Shown: piece after piece, positions 26,654 to 34,894 of the stretch
Position numbering within the stretch: position 1 is the stretch's first letter
Layout: each line of letters starts with the position of its first letter
Source of the DNA: Candidatus Rhodoferax mariagerensis
GTDB taxonomy: Bacteria; Pseudomonadota; Gammaproteobacteria; Burkholderiales; Burkholderiaceae_C
Reading direction: 5' to 3'
DNA: 64,000 nucleotides
Assembly: GCA_016719055.1 (NCBI GenBank)
Contig: JADKAW010000011.1
Location: 62,001 to 126,000 of the forward strand
Notes under the pieces: generated by a model
What the model was told of the DNA's origin: nothing
Seen by the model: the letters and a program-made list of their open reading frames with translations, nothing else
Databases searched by the model: none
Program-made: the position numbers and the translations under genes

Positions 26654-28278
26654 GCTGCACCGCCTTTGAATACTGCCGGGTTGATCAAATAGCGGTCACT
26701 GGGTCTGCCCCTGCCCAATGCGTCACTGCTCTGCACCACGTCCCGGCGCAGATAGTCAAAATCCACCAGCACGTCGGCGGCCTTGCGCACTGCACCTGGC
26801 GTGTCGAGTCCAGCCCAATGTTTCAGATACACCTGCCGGGGTGTGAAGCTGTCTGGCAGCACACCGTCACGGTCAGCCAGTTTGCCGTTTTTGATCTTGG
26901 CCAACAGCGTGGCGGCGTTGGTGGTCTCGGGGATCACCGCCGCTGCATACAAGCGGTTGGCGTGGCTGCGCAAATAGTCACCCATGGCCAGCGACCGAAT
27001 CAATTCGGTTTCGTGAACGATGCCACCGCTGTCCGGGGTGTCAATCAAGGCAAAGATCAGCGCCAGCGCCGGGATCAGTTTGCGGTACTTGGCCAGGTGC
27101 GACACCATGGCCGGGTGCAGCTCATCGCCGCGAATCTCGTTCTCGAACGGCACAATCCATTCAATGAACAAGGCTTGCGCCTCGGGGCTGAAACGCCAGA
27201 TAACAGCCTCGGTATCGGTGGCGGGCTGCAAAAGTGCCAACCGCTCAAATACCGCCCAGGCGGTCTGTTTGGCGGGTGTGTCAGGCCACTGGTCAACGTA
27301 TTTGAATTCGCCTGCAATGTCCGGCCACACGGTCAGGCCAAAGCGCTGCAACAAGCCGTCGTCACCACTGCCACCAGCCACTGCATCACGCACATACTGC
27401 TGAATCTTGCCCGGCTGGGTGCCGCCCAGCATGGCCAGACAGACGCGCGGAATGTAAGTGGTGCCACGGATGATTCGGGAAAACTTGTAGCCCTGATTGC
27501 CGTCATAGCCTTGCAGGTAAAAGCCGCGCGAGCCTTCCTGGCCGGGCTTGTCCAGCGAGGTCAACAAGCTGTAAAGCTCATCGCGGTACGCCATCAAGCC
27601 CCACGGGTTTTCTTGCAAGACTTCACCCAGCTTTTCGACCGTGGCATCGTTTTCGATGTAACTGCGCGCAATGGGTTCTGGCGGGGTGTCACCGGGTTCA
27701 AGCAACTGCCTGGCTGCCGCCGTGTCACCCTTGGCTGCATGGCCCTTGGCTTTTTTCTCATTGGCATCGTCCTGCATGGCTGCCACCTTGCAGTCAAGTT
27801 CCCATGAGTCATGCGCGGCCTGCCACAGCTCGCGCTCTTTGGCCTCCAGCCGGTTCAAAGGCTTCATCACTTCACCCAGCGCCGGGGACTTCATCACGCC
27901 CGGCCTGCCCACGATCAGCGCCCACAAATTGGGCACCACATGCCAGTCAACCCGGGCTTTTGGCTGGATGACGGCGCGTGCGCCGATCAGGCTCGACAGC
28001 GCCGCAATTGCGCCCACGGCTGGAAAGTCTGGGGGACACTGCATCAAGTGCGCAATGTCCATCACCCAGGCGCGCAATGCCACGGGCAACAGTTCGGCAT
28101 CAAAGGGTTCGACGGGCGGTAGCGCATTGGGCAATGGTGTGGGGTCAGGCCATACGTCATTTATGCCTGTAGCCCCCGTTCTACCTGCGCTGGCAGCTAC
28201 TGATTCAATAGCTTCATCAATACACGCCTTGACGGCATCAGCCCCGGCTGACAGGTGCAAATCGTTGAAGTCGGTCAT
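26650..28278 (-). CDS. DUF3987 (YfjI-type) replication helicase-like protein
   Basis: 542 aa. The segment 'PPDFPAVGAIAALSSLIGAR' then 'VPNLWALIVGRPGVMKSPAL' with GRPGVMKS as the P-loop-like motif is the DUF3987 signature. Such proteins accompany primase-like Toprim proteins in islands and are thought to work in replication of the element. The gene overlaps the upstream Toprim gene (ATGA) and the downstream gene, forming one transcription unit. A dispersed palindromic repeat (28166-28212) is embedded in its 5' part, coding for about residues 23-38. Confidence 0.75.
   Translation of the reverse strand: MTDFNDLHLSAGADAVKACIDEAIESVAASAGRTGATGINDVWPDPTPLPNALPPVEPFDAELLPVALRAWVMDIAHLMQCPPDFPAVGAIAALSSLIGARAVIQPKARVDWHVVPNLWALIVGRPGVMKSPALGEVMKPLNRLEAKERELWQAAHDSWELDCKVAAMQDDANEKKAKGHAAKGDTAAARQLLEPGDTPPEPIARSYIENDATVEKLGEVLQENPWGLMAYRDELYSLLTSLDKPGQEGSRGFYLQGYDGNQGYKFSRIIRGTTYIPRVCLAMLGGTQPGKIQQYVRDAVAGGSGDDGLLQRFGLTVWPDIAGEFKYVDQWPDTPAKQTAWAVFERLALLQPATDTEAVIWRFSPEAQALFIEWIVPFENEIRGDELHPAMVSHLAKYRKLIPALALIFALIDTPDSGGIVHETELIRSLAMGDYLRSHANRLYAAAVIPETTNAATLLAKIKNGKLADRDGVLPDSFTPRQVYLKHWAGLDTPGAVRKAADVLVDFDYLRRDVVQSSDALGRGRPSDRYLINPAVFKGGAA
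28166..28212 (+). repeat. Dispersed palindromic repeat inside a coding sequence
   Basis: CCTGTAGCCCCCGTTCTACC then TGCGCTGGCAGCTACTGATT and CAATAGC, lying within the DUF3987 gene without breaking the frame. Confidence 0.5.
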
Positions 28279-29096
28279 GCTGCCAGCTCCTTGACGACCG
28301 GCACGGCCAAAACGCCGCCTGCTGCCTGCGCTGCTGCCGTGGCCTTGGTCAAACCGGGGTTACCGGGGGTCTGGTGGTCGTCGTCAGCGGCAATGATGAT
28401 CTTGAGCGCCGGGTACTTGGTGCGCAGCGCCACGGCGACCGCCTCCAGATTGCCCGCAGTGAAGGCGACCGCGACGGCATGGCCGGTGCATTCATGAATG
28501 CTCGCGCCCGTGGCGAAACCCTCACACACGATCAGCGCGCCCTTGGGTTTGCCGATACCGAAGTAACAGCCCTTGACCCGGCCCCCCGACATAAACATCT
28601 TGGTGCCGTCCGGGGTGATGGTCTGCAAGCTGTGGATGGTGCCCGCCGTGTCGCGCATCGGGATCAACAGCTTGTCGCCCTCGATCTTTGCGCCATTGGG
28701 CTTGATGCCCTTGCGGGTCAGGTAGTCATGCTGGGTGCAGGGTGTGGCTGCCGTCCAGTGCTTGAGCGCGGTTGTCGCTGCCAACTGCTGACGCTGTGCC
28801 AGGTCTTCTTCACGCTGGCGTTGCATGGCCTTGACGCGCTCACGATGCGCCTGCCGTTCAGCCTCGGTCATGGCGGTGTCGGCCTTGCTGCACCAGTTCT
28901 GCGTAAAGCCCTCGCGCCAGTCGCCAAACGCACCAGCGGCGATGCCGTCACTGTGCAGCATGTACCAGCCGTTTTTGTGATTGGGCTTGCCGTTGGTGCT
29001 GAACCGGTGAATCACGCCGTCGTCAATGATCTCGGTCGGTGGGGTCAGTCCCGCCGCCGCAATGGCCAGCCTGAATTGTTCGATCAGGTCATTCAT
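28275..29096 (-). CDS. Toprim-domain primase-like protein
   Basis: 273 aa. N-terminal region 'DGVIHRFSTNGKPNHKNGWY' is the start typical of DUF7146/P4-alpha-like proteins from islands; the middle is a charged helix ('AERQAHRERVKAMQRQREED'); the C-terminal Toprim domain has the acidic motifs in 'GALIVCEGFATGASIHECTG' (Glu) and 'KIIIAADDDHQTPG' (DxD). Such proteins prime or assist replication of the element. It lacks a zinc finger at the N-terminus. Overlaps the DUF3987 gene start, 36 bases after the HTH gene. Confidence 0.75.
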   Translation of the reverse strand: MNDLIEQFRLAIAAAGLTPPTEIIDDGVIHRFSTNGKPNHKNGWYMLHSDGIAAGAFGDWREGFTQNWCSKADTAMTEAERQAHRERVKAMQRQREEDLAQRQQLAATTALKHWTAATPCTQHDYLTRKGIKPNGAKIEGDKLLIPMRDTAGTIHSLQTITPDGTKMFMSGGRVKGCYFGIGKPKGALIVCEGFATGASIHECTGHAVAVAFTAGNLEAVAVALRTKYPALKIIIAADDDHQTPGNPGLTKATAAAQAAGGVLAVPVVKELAA

Positions 29097-29132
29097 GGTG
29101 TCCCCCTGCTAAATCGCCGGTGAAGCCGTCGA

Positions 29133-29378
29133 TCAGGCAGCCGCGTGTTTGGCCTGGGCGGTGCTGGTCATGCGACCGTTGGCGTTCATCCATGCGTCCA
29201 CGTCCGCCATGAAATAGAACACCCGGCCACGCTTGATGAACTTTGGCCCGTTGCCGTTGCAGCGCATCATGGCAAGAGTCTTTTCAGACAAGCCGGTGTA
29301 GGTCGAAGCGTTTTTGGTGTTCATCCTCCCGTCAGGGTAGGTCACGACTTGGATGGGGCTGATTTGTTGTTGCGTCAT
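29133..29378 (-). CDS. AlpA/excisionase-like HTH protein
   Basis: 81 aa with a MerR/AlpA-type helix-turn-helix: 'NTKNASTYTGLSEKTLAMMR' followed by 'GNGPKFIKRGRVFYFMADVD', the pattern of small DNA-binding proteins that control excision or replication of integrative elements. It is the first gene of the minus-strand module and is divergent from the RHH-integrase pair, so it is well placed to regulate both. Direct activity is inferred. Confidence 0.7.
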   Translation of the reverse strand: MTQQQISPIQVVTYPDGRMNTKNASTYTGLSEKTLAMMRCNGNGPKFIKRGRVFYFMADVDAWMNANGRMTSTAQAKHAAA

Positions 29379-29506
29379 GTTTTCTCGATATGTAAGCTAA
29401 GTTAAGACGTACATAGAATAATTCATAAAAAAGAAGATTTAAAAGCATTCTAGTCGTGATAGACTTACACAGAAGCTAATAGAACTTTTGAACCAAAGGA
29501 TACAAC
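29379..29506. promoter_or_regulatory. AT-rich divergent control region
   Basis: The 128 bases between the AlpA-like gene (minus) and the RHH gene (plus) are much richer in A and T than the surroundings and must hold promoters for both directions. AAAGGATAC just upstream of ATG 29507 serves as ribosome site. No clean operator palindrome was picked out. Confidence 0.45.
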
Positions 29507-30223
29507 ATGGCTACTGAAAATCCGGAAAGCAAGCGCAAAGGTGGCGGGGGCAAATTAGCCCGCTCTGTAATCGTTACAGTGCGGATGGACCCTCAACTCA
29601 ACTACCTTGCCGACTTGGCCGCGCGCAAACATCGGCGCACGCTCTCAAGCTTTATTGAATGGGCAGTGCAGCAGAGTTTTAGTGATGTCGAGTTACATCA
29701 CGGCACTGGATATCAAGGTGACGAAACGATCACGCTCAAGGACATGGAAAAAAGCCTATGGGACGTTGATGACTCAGAACGCTTTGTCAGGCTGGCCATC
29801 CATTGCGCCGAACTTTTGACCCACGAAGAGCAAGAGCGCTGGAAACTCCTTACCGACAGTCAGCTTTTGTCACCAGCTATGACCCGCAACAATGGCGACC
29901 GAGTCTGGAACTGGGCAAAGCTGGAGGATGTCGTTTTTCCCGTGCTGCGTCGGGCGTGGAACTCGTTATTGGTTGCCCATGAGGCAGGCCCGGAAGCTTC
30001 TCGTAAATGGGTGAGCGCTACGCAAGCCAACATCGGCACGATTTACAAAAGCCCTGCACCTGCATCAGCGTCGTCAATAACTGCACCTAAACCAGTGTCC
30101 GTGCCAGTCGCTGTGCCTGCAAAGCCTGTGGCAAGTGTGCCGGCCAAGCCAGCCACATCCGTGCCTGCAAAGCCTGCCGCGTCGCCTAGCTTCGACGATA
30201 TGGACGATGACATTCCGTTTTGA
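29507..30223 (+). CDS. Ribbon-helix-helix-like protein with an SSB-type acidic C-terminal tail
   Basis: 238 aa. Residues ~20-55 ('SVIVTVRMDPQLNYLADLAA' followed by 'RKHRRTLSSFIEWAVQQ') fit a ribbon-helix-helix DNA-binding unit. The middle is helical. Residues ~183-226 form a Pro/Ala/Val/Lys linker with three near repeats of 'SVPAKPA'. The last nine residues, DDMDDDIPF, almost equal the C-terminal peptide of bacterial single-stranded-DNA-binding protein (ending DFDDDIPF in E. coli), which docks RecQ, PriA, ExoI and other repair proteins. No OB fold is seen, so this is not an SSB. The start codon of the integrase follows 11 bases after its stop. The tail's function is inferred. Confidence 0.75.
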   Translation: MATENPESKRKGGGGKLARSVIVTVRMDPQLNYLADLAARKHRRTLSSFIEWAVQQSFSDVELHHGTGYQGDETITLKDMEKSLWDVDDSERFVRLAIHCAELLTHEEQERWKLLTDSQLLSPAMTRNNGDRVWNWAKLEDVVFPVLRRAWNSLLVAHEAGPEASRKWVSATQANIGTIYKSPAPASASSITAPKPVSVPVAVPAKPVASVPAKPATSVPAKPAASPSFDDMDDDIPF

Positions 30224-30234
30224 TCGGAAACATC

Positions 30235-31425
30235 ATGGCAAAAACCTTCACCAAACTAACCCGCCCGGCCATGCGCAAGCTCGCTGCTGGCGAAAAGCTC
30301 AATGAGCACGGCATCACTTTCGAGCGTCAAGCCAACAGCGACGGCGTGTTTACCGTCAATGTCATGGTCGATGGTCAGCGCATTCACCGGGTCATCGGGC
30401 GTGAATCTGACGGCACCACACGCACCCAGGCCGAGGAATTCATCGAAAAAGCACGCCAAGACGCAAAGACAGGTCGGCTCAATCTGCCCACGGGTCGCAA
30501 GCTGGCCCTGACGTTCAGCGATGCCGCTGAAAAATACCTCGTCAAGTTGGCGCTTGAAGACGGCAAAGACCTGCAAATGAAAGGCTACCGCCTGAAGATG
30601 CACCTGTCGCCCTTTTTTGGCGAAATGCAGCTTTCCAAGATTGCCACCTTTGACGTGGAGCGCTACAAAAAGCAGCGTGCCGGTGAAGCGGTCATGCGGC
30701 CCAATGGCCCAGGGGGCAAACCGTCCTATGGTGGTGACACCAAACCAGCCACCATTAACCGCGAACTGGCTGCACTGTCCCACTTGTTCAGCAAAGCCGT
30801 CGAATGGGGCTGGGTAGATCACCGGCCCGCCACCATCAAACGCCTGAAAGAACATTCGGGTCGGATCACCTATTTGACGGTCGAACAAATCGAGCGCCTG
30901 CTGAAAGTTGCCGAAGGCGACCAAAACCGCCAGATTCACCCGTTCATCAAGATCGGGCTGGACACCTCAATGCGCAAGACCGAAATCCTGAGCATCCGCC
31001 GGGAACACGTCAACCTGCAACAGCTCGTCATCTACATCCCCAAAGCCAAAGCCGGGGCGCGTGAACAACCCATTACCGCCGACCTTGGTGAATACCTGGC
31101 TGGCTACGTCGCCACCTTGCGGCCCGGTGACCAGTGGCTGTTTCCATCACCAGCGGCCAAAGACGGGCGCACCGTCAATCTGGACAAGCCGTTTCGCCGC
31201 TGCGTGCTGGCTGCCGGGCTGGATGTCAAACAAGTGGTGCGCCACACGCTGCGCCATACCGCCATCACGCATCTGGTGCAGGCCGGTGTCGATCTGCCCA
31301 CGGTCAAAAGAATCAGCGGCCACAAGAACCTGAGCATGGTCGAACGCTACAGCCACCAGAACGGCGCGCACATTCAAACGGCGATGGACAAGCTGTCAGA
31401 GCGGTACAAAGCAAAAGCGAGTTGA
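30235..31425 (+). CDS. int: Tyrosine recombinase (island integrase)
   Basis: 396 aa from ATG 30235. Catalytic residues are complete: R247 in 'TSMRKTEIL', H337-R340 in 'HTLRHTAITH', H363 in 'SGHKNL' and Y372 in 'VERYSHQ'. The N-terminal part carries a SAM-like core-binding domain with arm-binding region upstream. Such enzymes insert elements at tRNA 3' ends, which fits the tRNA-Lys repeats at 12717 and 34199. Unusually it does not lie next to the tRNA: about 2.8 kb of cargo (the second TIGR04255 triad) separates them. It is co-oriented with and probably co-transcribed with the RHH/SSB-tail gene. Confidence 0.9.
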   Translation: MAKTFTKLTRPAMRKLAAGEKLNEHGITFERQANSDGVFTVNVMVDGQRIHRVIGRESDGTTRTQAEEFIEKARQDAKTGRLNLPTGRKLALTFSDAAEKYLVKLALEDGKDLQMKGYRLKMHLSPFFGEMQLSKIATFDVERYKKQRAGEAVMRPNGPGGKPSYGGDTKPATINRELAALSHLFSKAVEWGWVDHRPATIKRLKEHSGRITYLTVEQIERLLKVAEGDQNRQIHPFIKIGLDTSMRKTEILSIRREHVNLQQLVIYIPKAKAGAREQPITADLGEYLAGYVATLRPGDQWLFPSPAAKDGRTVNLDKPFRRCVLAAGLDVKQVVRHTLRHTAITHLVQAGVDLPTVKRISGHKNLSMVERYSHQNGAHIQTAMDKLSERYKAKAS

Positions 31426-31629
31426 TTTATCAATAAAACTTGGTTTTTTTTGAACTCATTTGACGGTCAGCTTCGGAAGAAATGCTGCACCCGCAAGCCA
31501 GCGTAACCAGTCATAAGATTTTTGACCTCGAATGACTCGTGTAACGAAATACGAGGCATCCCTAGAATCGCGCTTGGCGCGGTATAAGTAGAGCGAGCCC
31601 TTTACGGCAGGCACTGAGGCGAATCGACT

Positions 31630-32310
31630 TCACGAACTTGTCGGTGCATCTTCCTGAGATTTCATCCACAAGGTCGCTGACGGTCGAACCAAAAGGCATT
31701 TGCTGCTTTCGGCTCTGTGCAGCCCTTCTTGATCGAGATGTGGGGATACATGCAACCCCCGCTGCTCCGCCAGCGTCATCAAGCGCACTCTCAGTTCGTG
31801 TCGCTGCTGTTTTTGCAAACCGGAGGAGTCAGCGATGATTTCAGCGTGAAGCGGATCTGACTCATCATTGCCCGCGTCATAAACACGGACAAGCGCCTTG
31901 ATACCTCCATTGAGTCGGAAGCTCCGTAGCTCGCCTGCGGTCATGTGCAGCGCTCCCACATAAGTGAAATCTGGAGATGCAGACTTTCCGCATGAGCCTT
32001 CGCGCCGTGCTTTCGCTCGCGCTTCAAACCGAAAATGCACATCGGACTTATGGCTTTCCCAGCCCTTCACCAATCGTTGAGCCGAAGCGCCGTGGCTGAA
32101 AGCATCTTGAAAAAGCGAGTCGTTCAACCCACCTTGTGCATGGAACTTAGACGGGTACTCCAAACTTCGGGCAAGAAGTTCCTCGTCCTTGACGGGGCCT
32201 GGAGAGTGCTTCGACACTTTCTCAAATTGCTTAGTCCCGTCCGCATCCTTTTCCACTAACTGTTCTGTGCGCGTCTTCTTCGATGACGCATCTAGATCGT
32301 AGAAGCTCAT
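31630..32310 (-). CDS. Unknown protein, third gene of the right TIGR04255 triad
   Basis: 226 aa from ATG 32310 ('MSFYDLDASSKKTRTEQLVE'); an upstream in-frame ATG at 32385 would extend into the preceding gene. The segment 'DEELLARSLEYPSKFHAQGG' and 'LNDSLFQDAFSHGASAQRL' has the look of proteins that accompany TIGR04255 genes, with a conserved F...A...GxSxxR pattern. Otherwise unrecognised; soluble, charged. Last gene in a minus-strand three-gene operon. The 200 bases downstream to the integrase stop show no gene. Confidence 0.6.
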   Translation of the reverse strand: MSFYDLDASSKKTRTEQLVEKDADGTKQFEKVSKHSPGPVKDEELLARSLEYPSKFHAQGGLNDSLFQDAFSHGASAQRLVKGWESHKSDVHFRFEARAKARREGSCGKSASPDFTYVGALHMTAGELRSFRLNGGIKALVRVYDAGNDESDPLHAEIIADSSGLQKQQRHELRVRLMTLAEQRGLHVSPHLDQEGLHRAESSKCLLVRPSATLWMKSQEDAPTSS

Positions 32311-32318
32311 CGACCTAC

Positions 32319-32975
32319 TCAAGAAGCAAGCGCAAACAGCTCTTGAACCAACGCAGGTGGCACCGGTTGACCAGGTAACTTCCACGTCCCAGATTTAAAT
32401 TCTTCACCGTCAGTTTCCACCCACGTGTGTTCCCCGTCCACCTCAAAATCAATGCTTGCATAGCATCGTCCGTGGCGCCAATAGCCTCCGATAGTTCCGT
32501 CTTCGAGCAGCATCGGAGCTGGCGCGGGTACGAATGCCGCCATAAGGTTCGCCAAGCCCAGGAAGGCTACGTTCATTTGGGCTTCAGAGGGTGGAGTTAA
32601 GTCTTCCATATCTGGCGCACCTAAACGGGCTTGATAGAGAAATATGGTCTTGAAGAAAGGCTCGTACCCTTCAAAAAACTCCGGAGAAATTTTCGATGCA
32701 GGTGCCATGACCAATGCGGAATCCTCGCACTGCAACCGGGTGTCGCTCCCGAGGGAAGCAAGCCATTCATTCAGGCGGCTTTGAATCTGCTGAATTGGCG
32801 ACTGCAAGTAGTCGATGTTCGACTTTGCAGTGGGCTTAGAAGCAGACACAAAATACTCACCCACGACCAACACCGTCGTCTGACCTGTTGACGAGTGTTC
32901 ACTATGCAGCAGTCCCGTAGACGGAATTCCGTAGGAGTAGCTATTGGCACTGGACAGAGCAGAATTAATGATCAT
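32319..32975 (-). CDS. Unknown protein, second gene of the right TIGR04255 triad
   Basis: 218 aa. The C-terminal half ('MLLEDGTIGGYWRHGRCYAS' and 'IDFEVDGEHTWVETDGEEF') fits a small beta-sandwich pattern of alternating 'dG-x-i-x-W' strands found in proteins located next to TIGR04255 genes. Start overlaps the TIGR04255 gene stop by 4 bases. No signal peptide or membrane segment. Confidence 0.6.
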   Translation of the reverse strand: MIINSALSSANSYSYGIPSTGLLHSEHSSTGQTTVLVVGEYFVSASKPTAKSNIDYLQSPIQQIQSRLNEWLASLGSDTRLQCEDSALVMAPASKISPEFFEGYEPFFKTIFLYQARLGAPDMEDLTPPSEAQMNVAFLGLANLMAAFVPAPAPMLLEDGTIGGYWRHGRCYASIDFEVDGEHTWVETDGEEFKSGTWKLPGQPVPPALVQELFALAS

Positions 32976-33832
32976 GCGACCCCCGCAGAACAGCCTATAG
33001 CTTCTAGAGCACCATCACTAAGCATTCCATTGATTACCTTCTTGTTTTCATCGTGCAAGCACTCAAGAATTCGATTTATGTCGGATGCATCGATCTTTAG
33101 CACCGTCGTAGCGTCGAAGGAAGTCGAGAAAATTCGGTGCTGGCCGCCAATGCGCGCGAAACAATTGTCATTGATATTCGAGATGTCGGTGGTAACGTTA
33201 TTAAGCAAACGACGCCCGTCAGGCCCTTTCGAGAACCACCCTTGGTGGCAGTGCCAAAACGATGGTTCATTGAATACATGGCCGGGAAGCCACGTGCAGT
33301 CCTGCCGGAAAAGTTCCTTAGTGACCGCCGGAGAGACACCATCCAGCAACCGGAAAGCATCCTGATATTGGAGGCCAATCGCGCTAATTTGTGCACCTGA
33401 GCTCAACGCAGTGTTCACGAAAGGTAGCAGAATCGAAAGCGCCTTCGAGCTTACATTTTTCCAGCGATCATAGACACTACAGTTGCACGATAAAACCTCA
33501 GGACGGATCGAGGCCACCCAAGAAATCGTGCCGCTCTGTTCAAAGCGACGGAGATCAAAGCCCGCGGTTTGCGACACGAACTGAGGTGACTGTACAACTA
33601 GCGGGTGCGCTTGGGGACCGACATCCGGCCCGAGCGGCACCGCATGCTGAATCGTGAAGGCTTGGACCGTAGAGTGCTGCGGGAGAAATTCCTTAATCTG
33701 TGACGTCTCGTCGTAGACCTTTTGAAGAGTCGCAAGTTGGGCTTCATTGAGCGGAAAAGCCCATTCGATCCCAATCGCCATGATCTCAATGGCGTGGGTG
33801 CCGCTTGCGGGCTGGATGCGAGTCTTGTTCAC
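32972..33832 (-). CDS. TIGR04255-like protein heading the right triad
   Basis: 286 aa. The central region ('SVYDRWKNVSSKALSILLPF' and 'QISAIGLQYQDAFRLLDG') and the end ('LECLHDENKKVINGMLSDGA') follow the TIGR04255 layout, though it is diverged from the copy at 14260-15015. The N-terminus is variant ('EIMAIGIEWAFPLNEAQLAT'). It is the first of three overlapping genes, so both ends of the island carry a TIGR04255-headed triad with otherwise different second and third genes. Function unknown. Confidence 0.6.
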   Translation of the reverse strand: MNKTRIQPASGTHAIEIMAIGIEWAFPLNEAQLATLQKVYDETSQIKEFLPQHSTVQAFTIQHAVPLGPDVGPQAHPLVVQSPQFVSQTAGFDLRRFEQSGTISWVASIRPEVLSCNCSVYDRWKNVSSKALSILLPFVNTALSSGAQISAIGLQYQDAFRLLDGVSPAVTKELFRQDCTWLPGHVFNEPSFWHCHQGWFSKGPDGRRLLNNVTTDISNINDNCFARIGGQHRIFSTSFDATTVLKIDASDINRILECLHDENKKVINGMLSDGALEAIGCSAGVA

Positions 33833-34142
33833 GATTTCAACTTGTTTTCCGGTTTTGACCTGTGTGATGTCACGATACCACAGTCTAAATATAGGGGCGA
33901 TTAGCCTTACTCAAGGCAAGCCCGGCAGGGAGCAAGGGGTGAATTGACTGATCCAAGCGCTGACACGATGAATGTCTGACTTTCGGTTGGCTATCTCAAG
34001 TCCGGGAGGTATCCAATTGCGATCCATAAACGCCTGAGCCATCGTCTGACTTCAACGTTGCCTGCATGAGGGCTGCCAATTGGACGGCGCTGTGCATAGG
34101 TCTGGCGCAATTACACAGGAATTACACAAACGCACGCCAAAG
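33833..34142. other. Gene-free right end of the island
   Basis: No convincing gene. Contains the 22-bp repeat at 34110-34131 and presumably the promoter of the minus-strand TIGR04255 triad. Confidence 0.5.
34110..34131 (+). repeat. 22-bp repeat near the right island end
   Basis: Exact copy of 12900-12921 (ATTACACAGGAATTACACAA then AC), about 70 bases inside the tRNA-Lys 3' end. Candidate integrase/excisionase arm site. Confidence 0.5.
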
Positions 34143-34177
34143 AAAAAAGCCTGCTACCGATAAGATAGCAGGCTTTT
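34143..34177 (-). terminator. Terminator of tRNA-Lys (supplied by the island)
   Basis: On the minus strand a 9-bp stem AGCCTGCTA / TAGCAGGCT with a 9-base loop and a TTTTTT run, 22 bases past the tRNA CCA end. Because it lies inside the island, the element itself provides the terminator for the restored tRNA gene. Confidence 0.75.
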
Positions 34178-34198
34178 CACTGCCTATAAGGCTTGTAC

Positions 34199-34274
34199 TG
34201 GTGGGAACTGAGAGGCTCGAACTCTCGACCTACGGATTAAGAGTCCGCTGCTCTACCAACTGAGCTAAATTCCC
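34199..34274 (-). tRNA. tRNA-Lys (anticodon CTT)
   Basis: 76-base cloverleaf with encoded CCA: acceptor GGGAATT / AGTTCCC, D arm GCTC...GAGC, anticodon stem GCGGA / TCCGT with loop CTCTTAA (anticodon CTT, lysine AAG), T arm GAGAG-TTCGAGC-CTCTC, discriminator A. Its 3' 47 bases are repeated at 12717-12763, which makes it the integration site of the 21.5-kb island to its left. Confidence 0.95.
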
Positions 34275-34398
34275 TTATGCGGCACTATTGACCGCCCGTC
34301 CATCCGAAAATTATAGCTGCAAAGCCGCAGCGGGCAGGCTGGTTTAATCGGGCAAGTCTAGAGGCTACTTGGTAAATTTAATGCCGGTTCCACTGGCC

Positions 34399-34749
34399 TC
34401 AAGATACCCCCCAGGTGGTCAAGCCCACGCCGCTTTTGTAGGTCACGTTGATGACACCATCGGCACCGATCACTTTGGCCTTCTCTGACAGTGCTTCGTC
34501 CGCCATCTCTTTTGTGGGGTCATTGTGAAAAATCGTCAGTTTTTTTATGCTGACTTCGATGGGACCCAGCACCTGATATTTGCGTTGTGGAAGTGCATCT
34601 TGAGAGATCACTACCTTGGTCGCTGGCGCAACAGCGGCTGGTGGCGTTTGAGGAGGCGTGATGTTTGACTCAGTTCGGTAATATGCACACCCAGAAGCCA
34701 GGGCAGTGACAGCGGTAGCAGCCAAAAGTCGTTTGTTTACTGTTCTCAT
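34399..34749 (-). CDS. Small lipoprotein, YbjQ-like heavy-metal-binding-type fold possible
   Basis: 116 aa with a lipoprotein signal peptide: positively charged start MRTVNKR, hydrophobic core and lipobox ALASGC (Cys21). After a Pro/Ala-rich linker comes 'YQVLGPIEVSIKKLTIFHND' and 'DEALSEKAKVIGADGVINVT', a pattern close to small proteins with a YbjQ/DUF74-like fold in which a GADGVINV strand is typical. Probably anchored to the outer membrane facing the periplasm. Function unknown. No operon partner; the upstream region separates it from the divergent adenine deaminase gene. Confidence 0.7.
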   Translation of the reverse strand: MRTVNKRLLAATAVTALASGCAYYRTESNITPPQTPPAAVAPATKVVISQDALPQRKYQVLGPIEVSIKKLTIFHNDPTKEMADEALSEKAKVIGADGVINVTYKSGVGLTTWGVS

Positions 34750-34894
34750 CTATGGTCCCTTGTTGGCAAAAAACTAAAATCTGAATTGGTCGCATCGAAA
34801 CGCTGCTTGATGCCTCCAAGTTTCTTAAAAGATCAGGCTCCAGCCCACTTTTTTATTGCTTTTGAAGCTATCTATTTTATAGTTGCCCTTAAAC

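Noticed and set aside
26599..27807. 402-aa open frame on the plus strand opposite the DUF3987 gene
   Set aside because: No motifs, low-complexity composition; the opposite-strand gene is clear.
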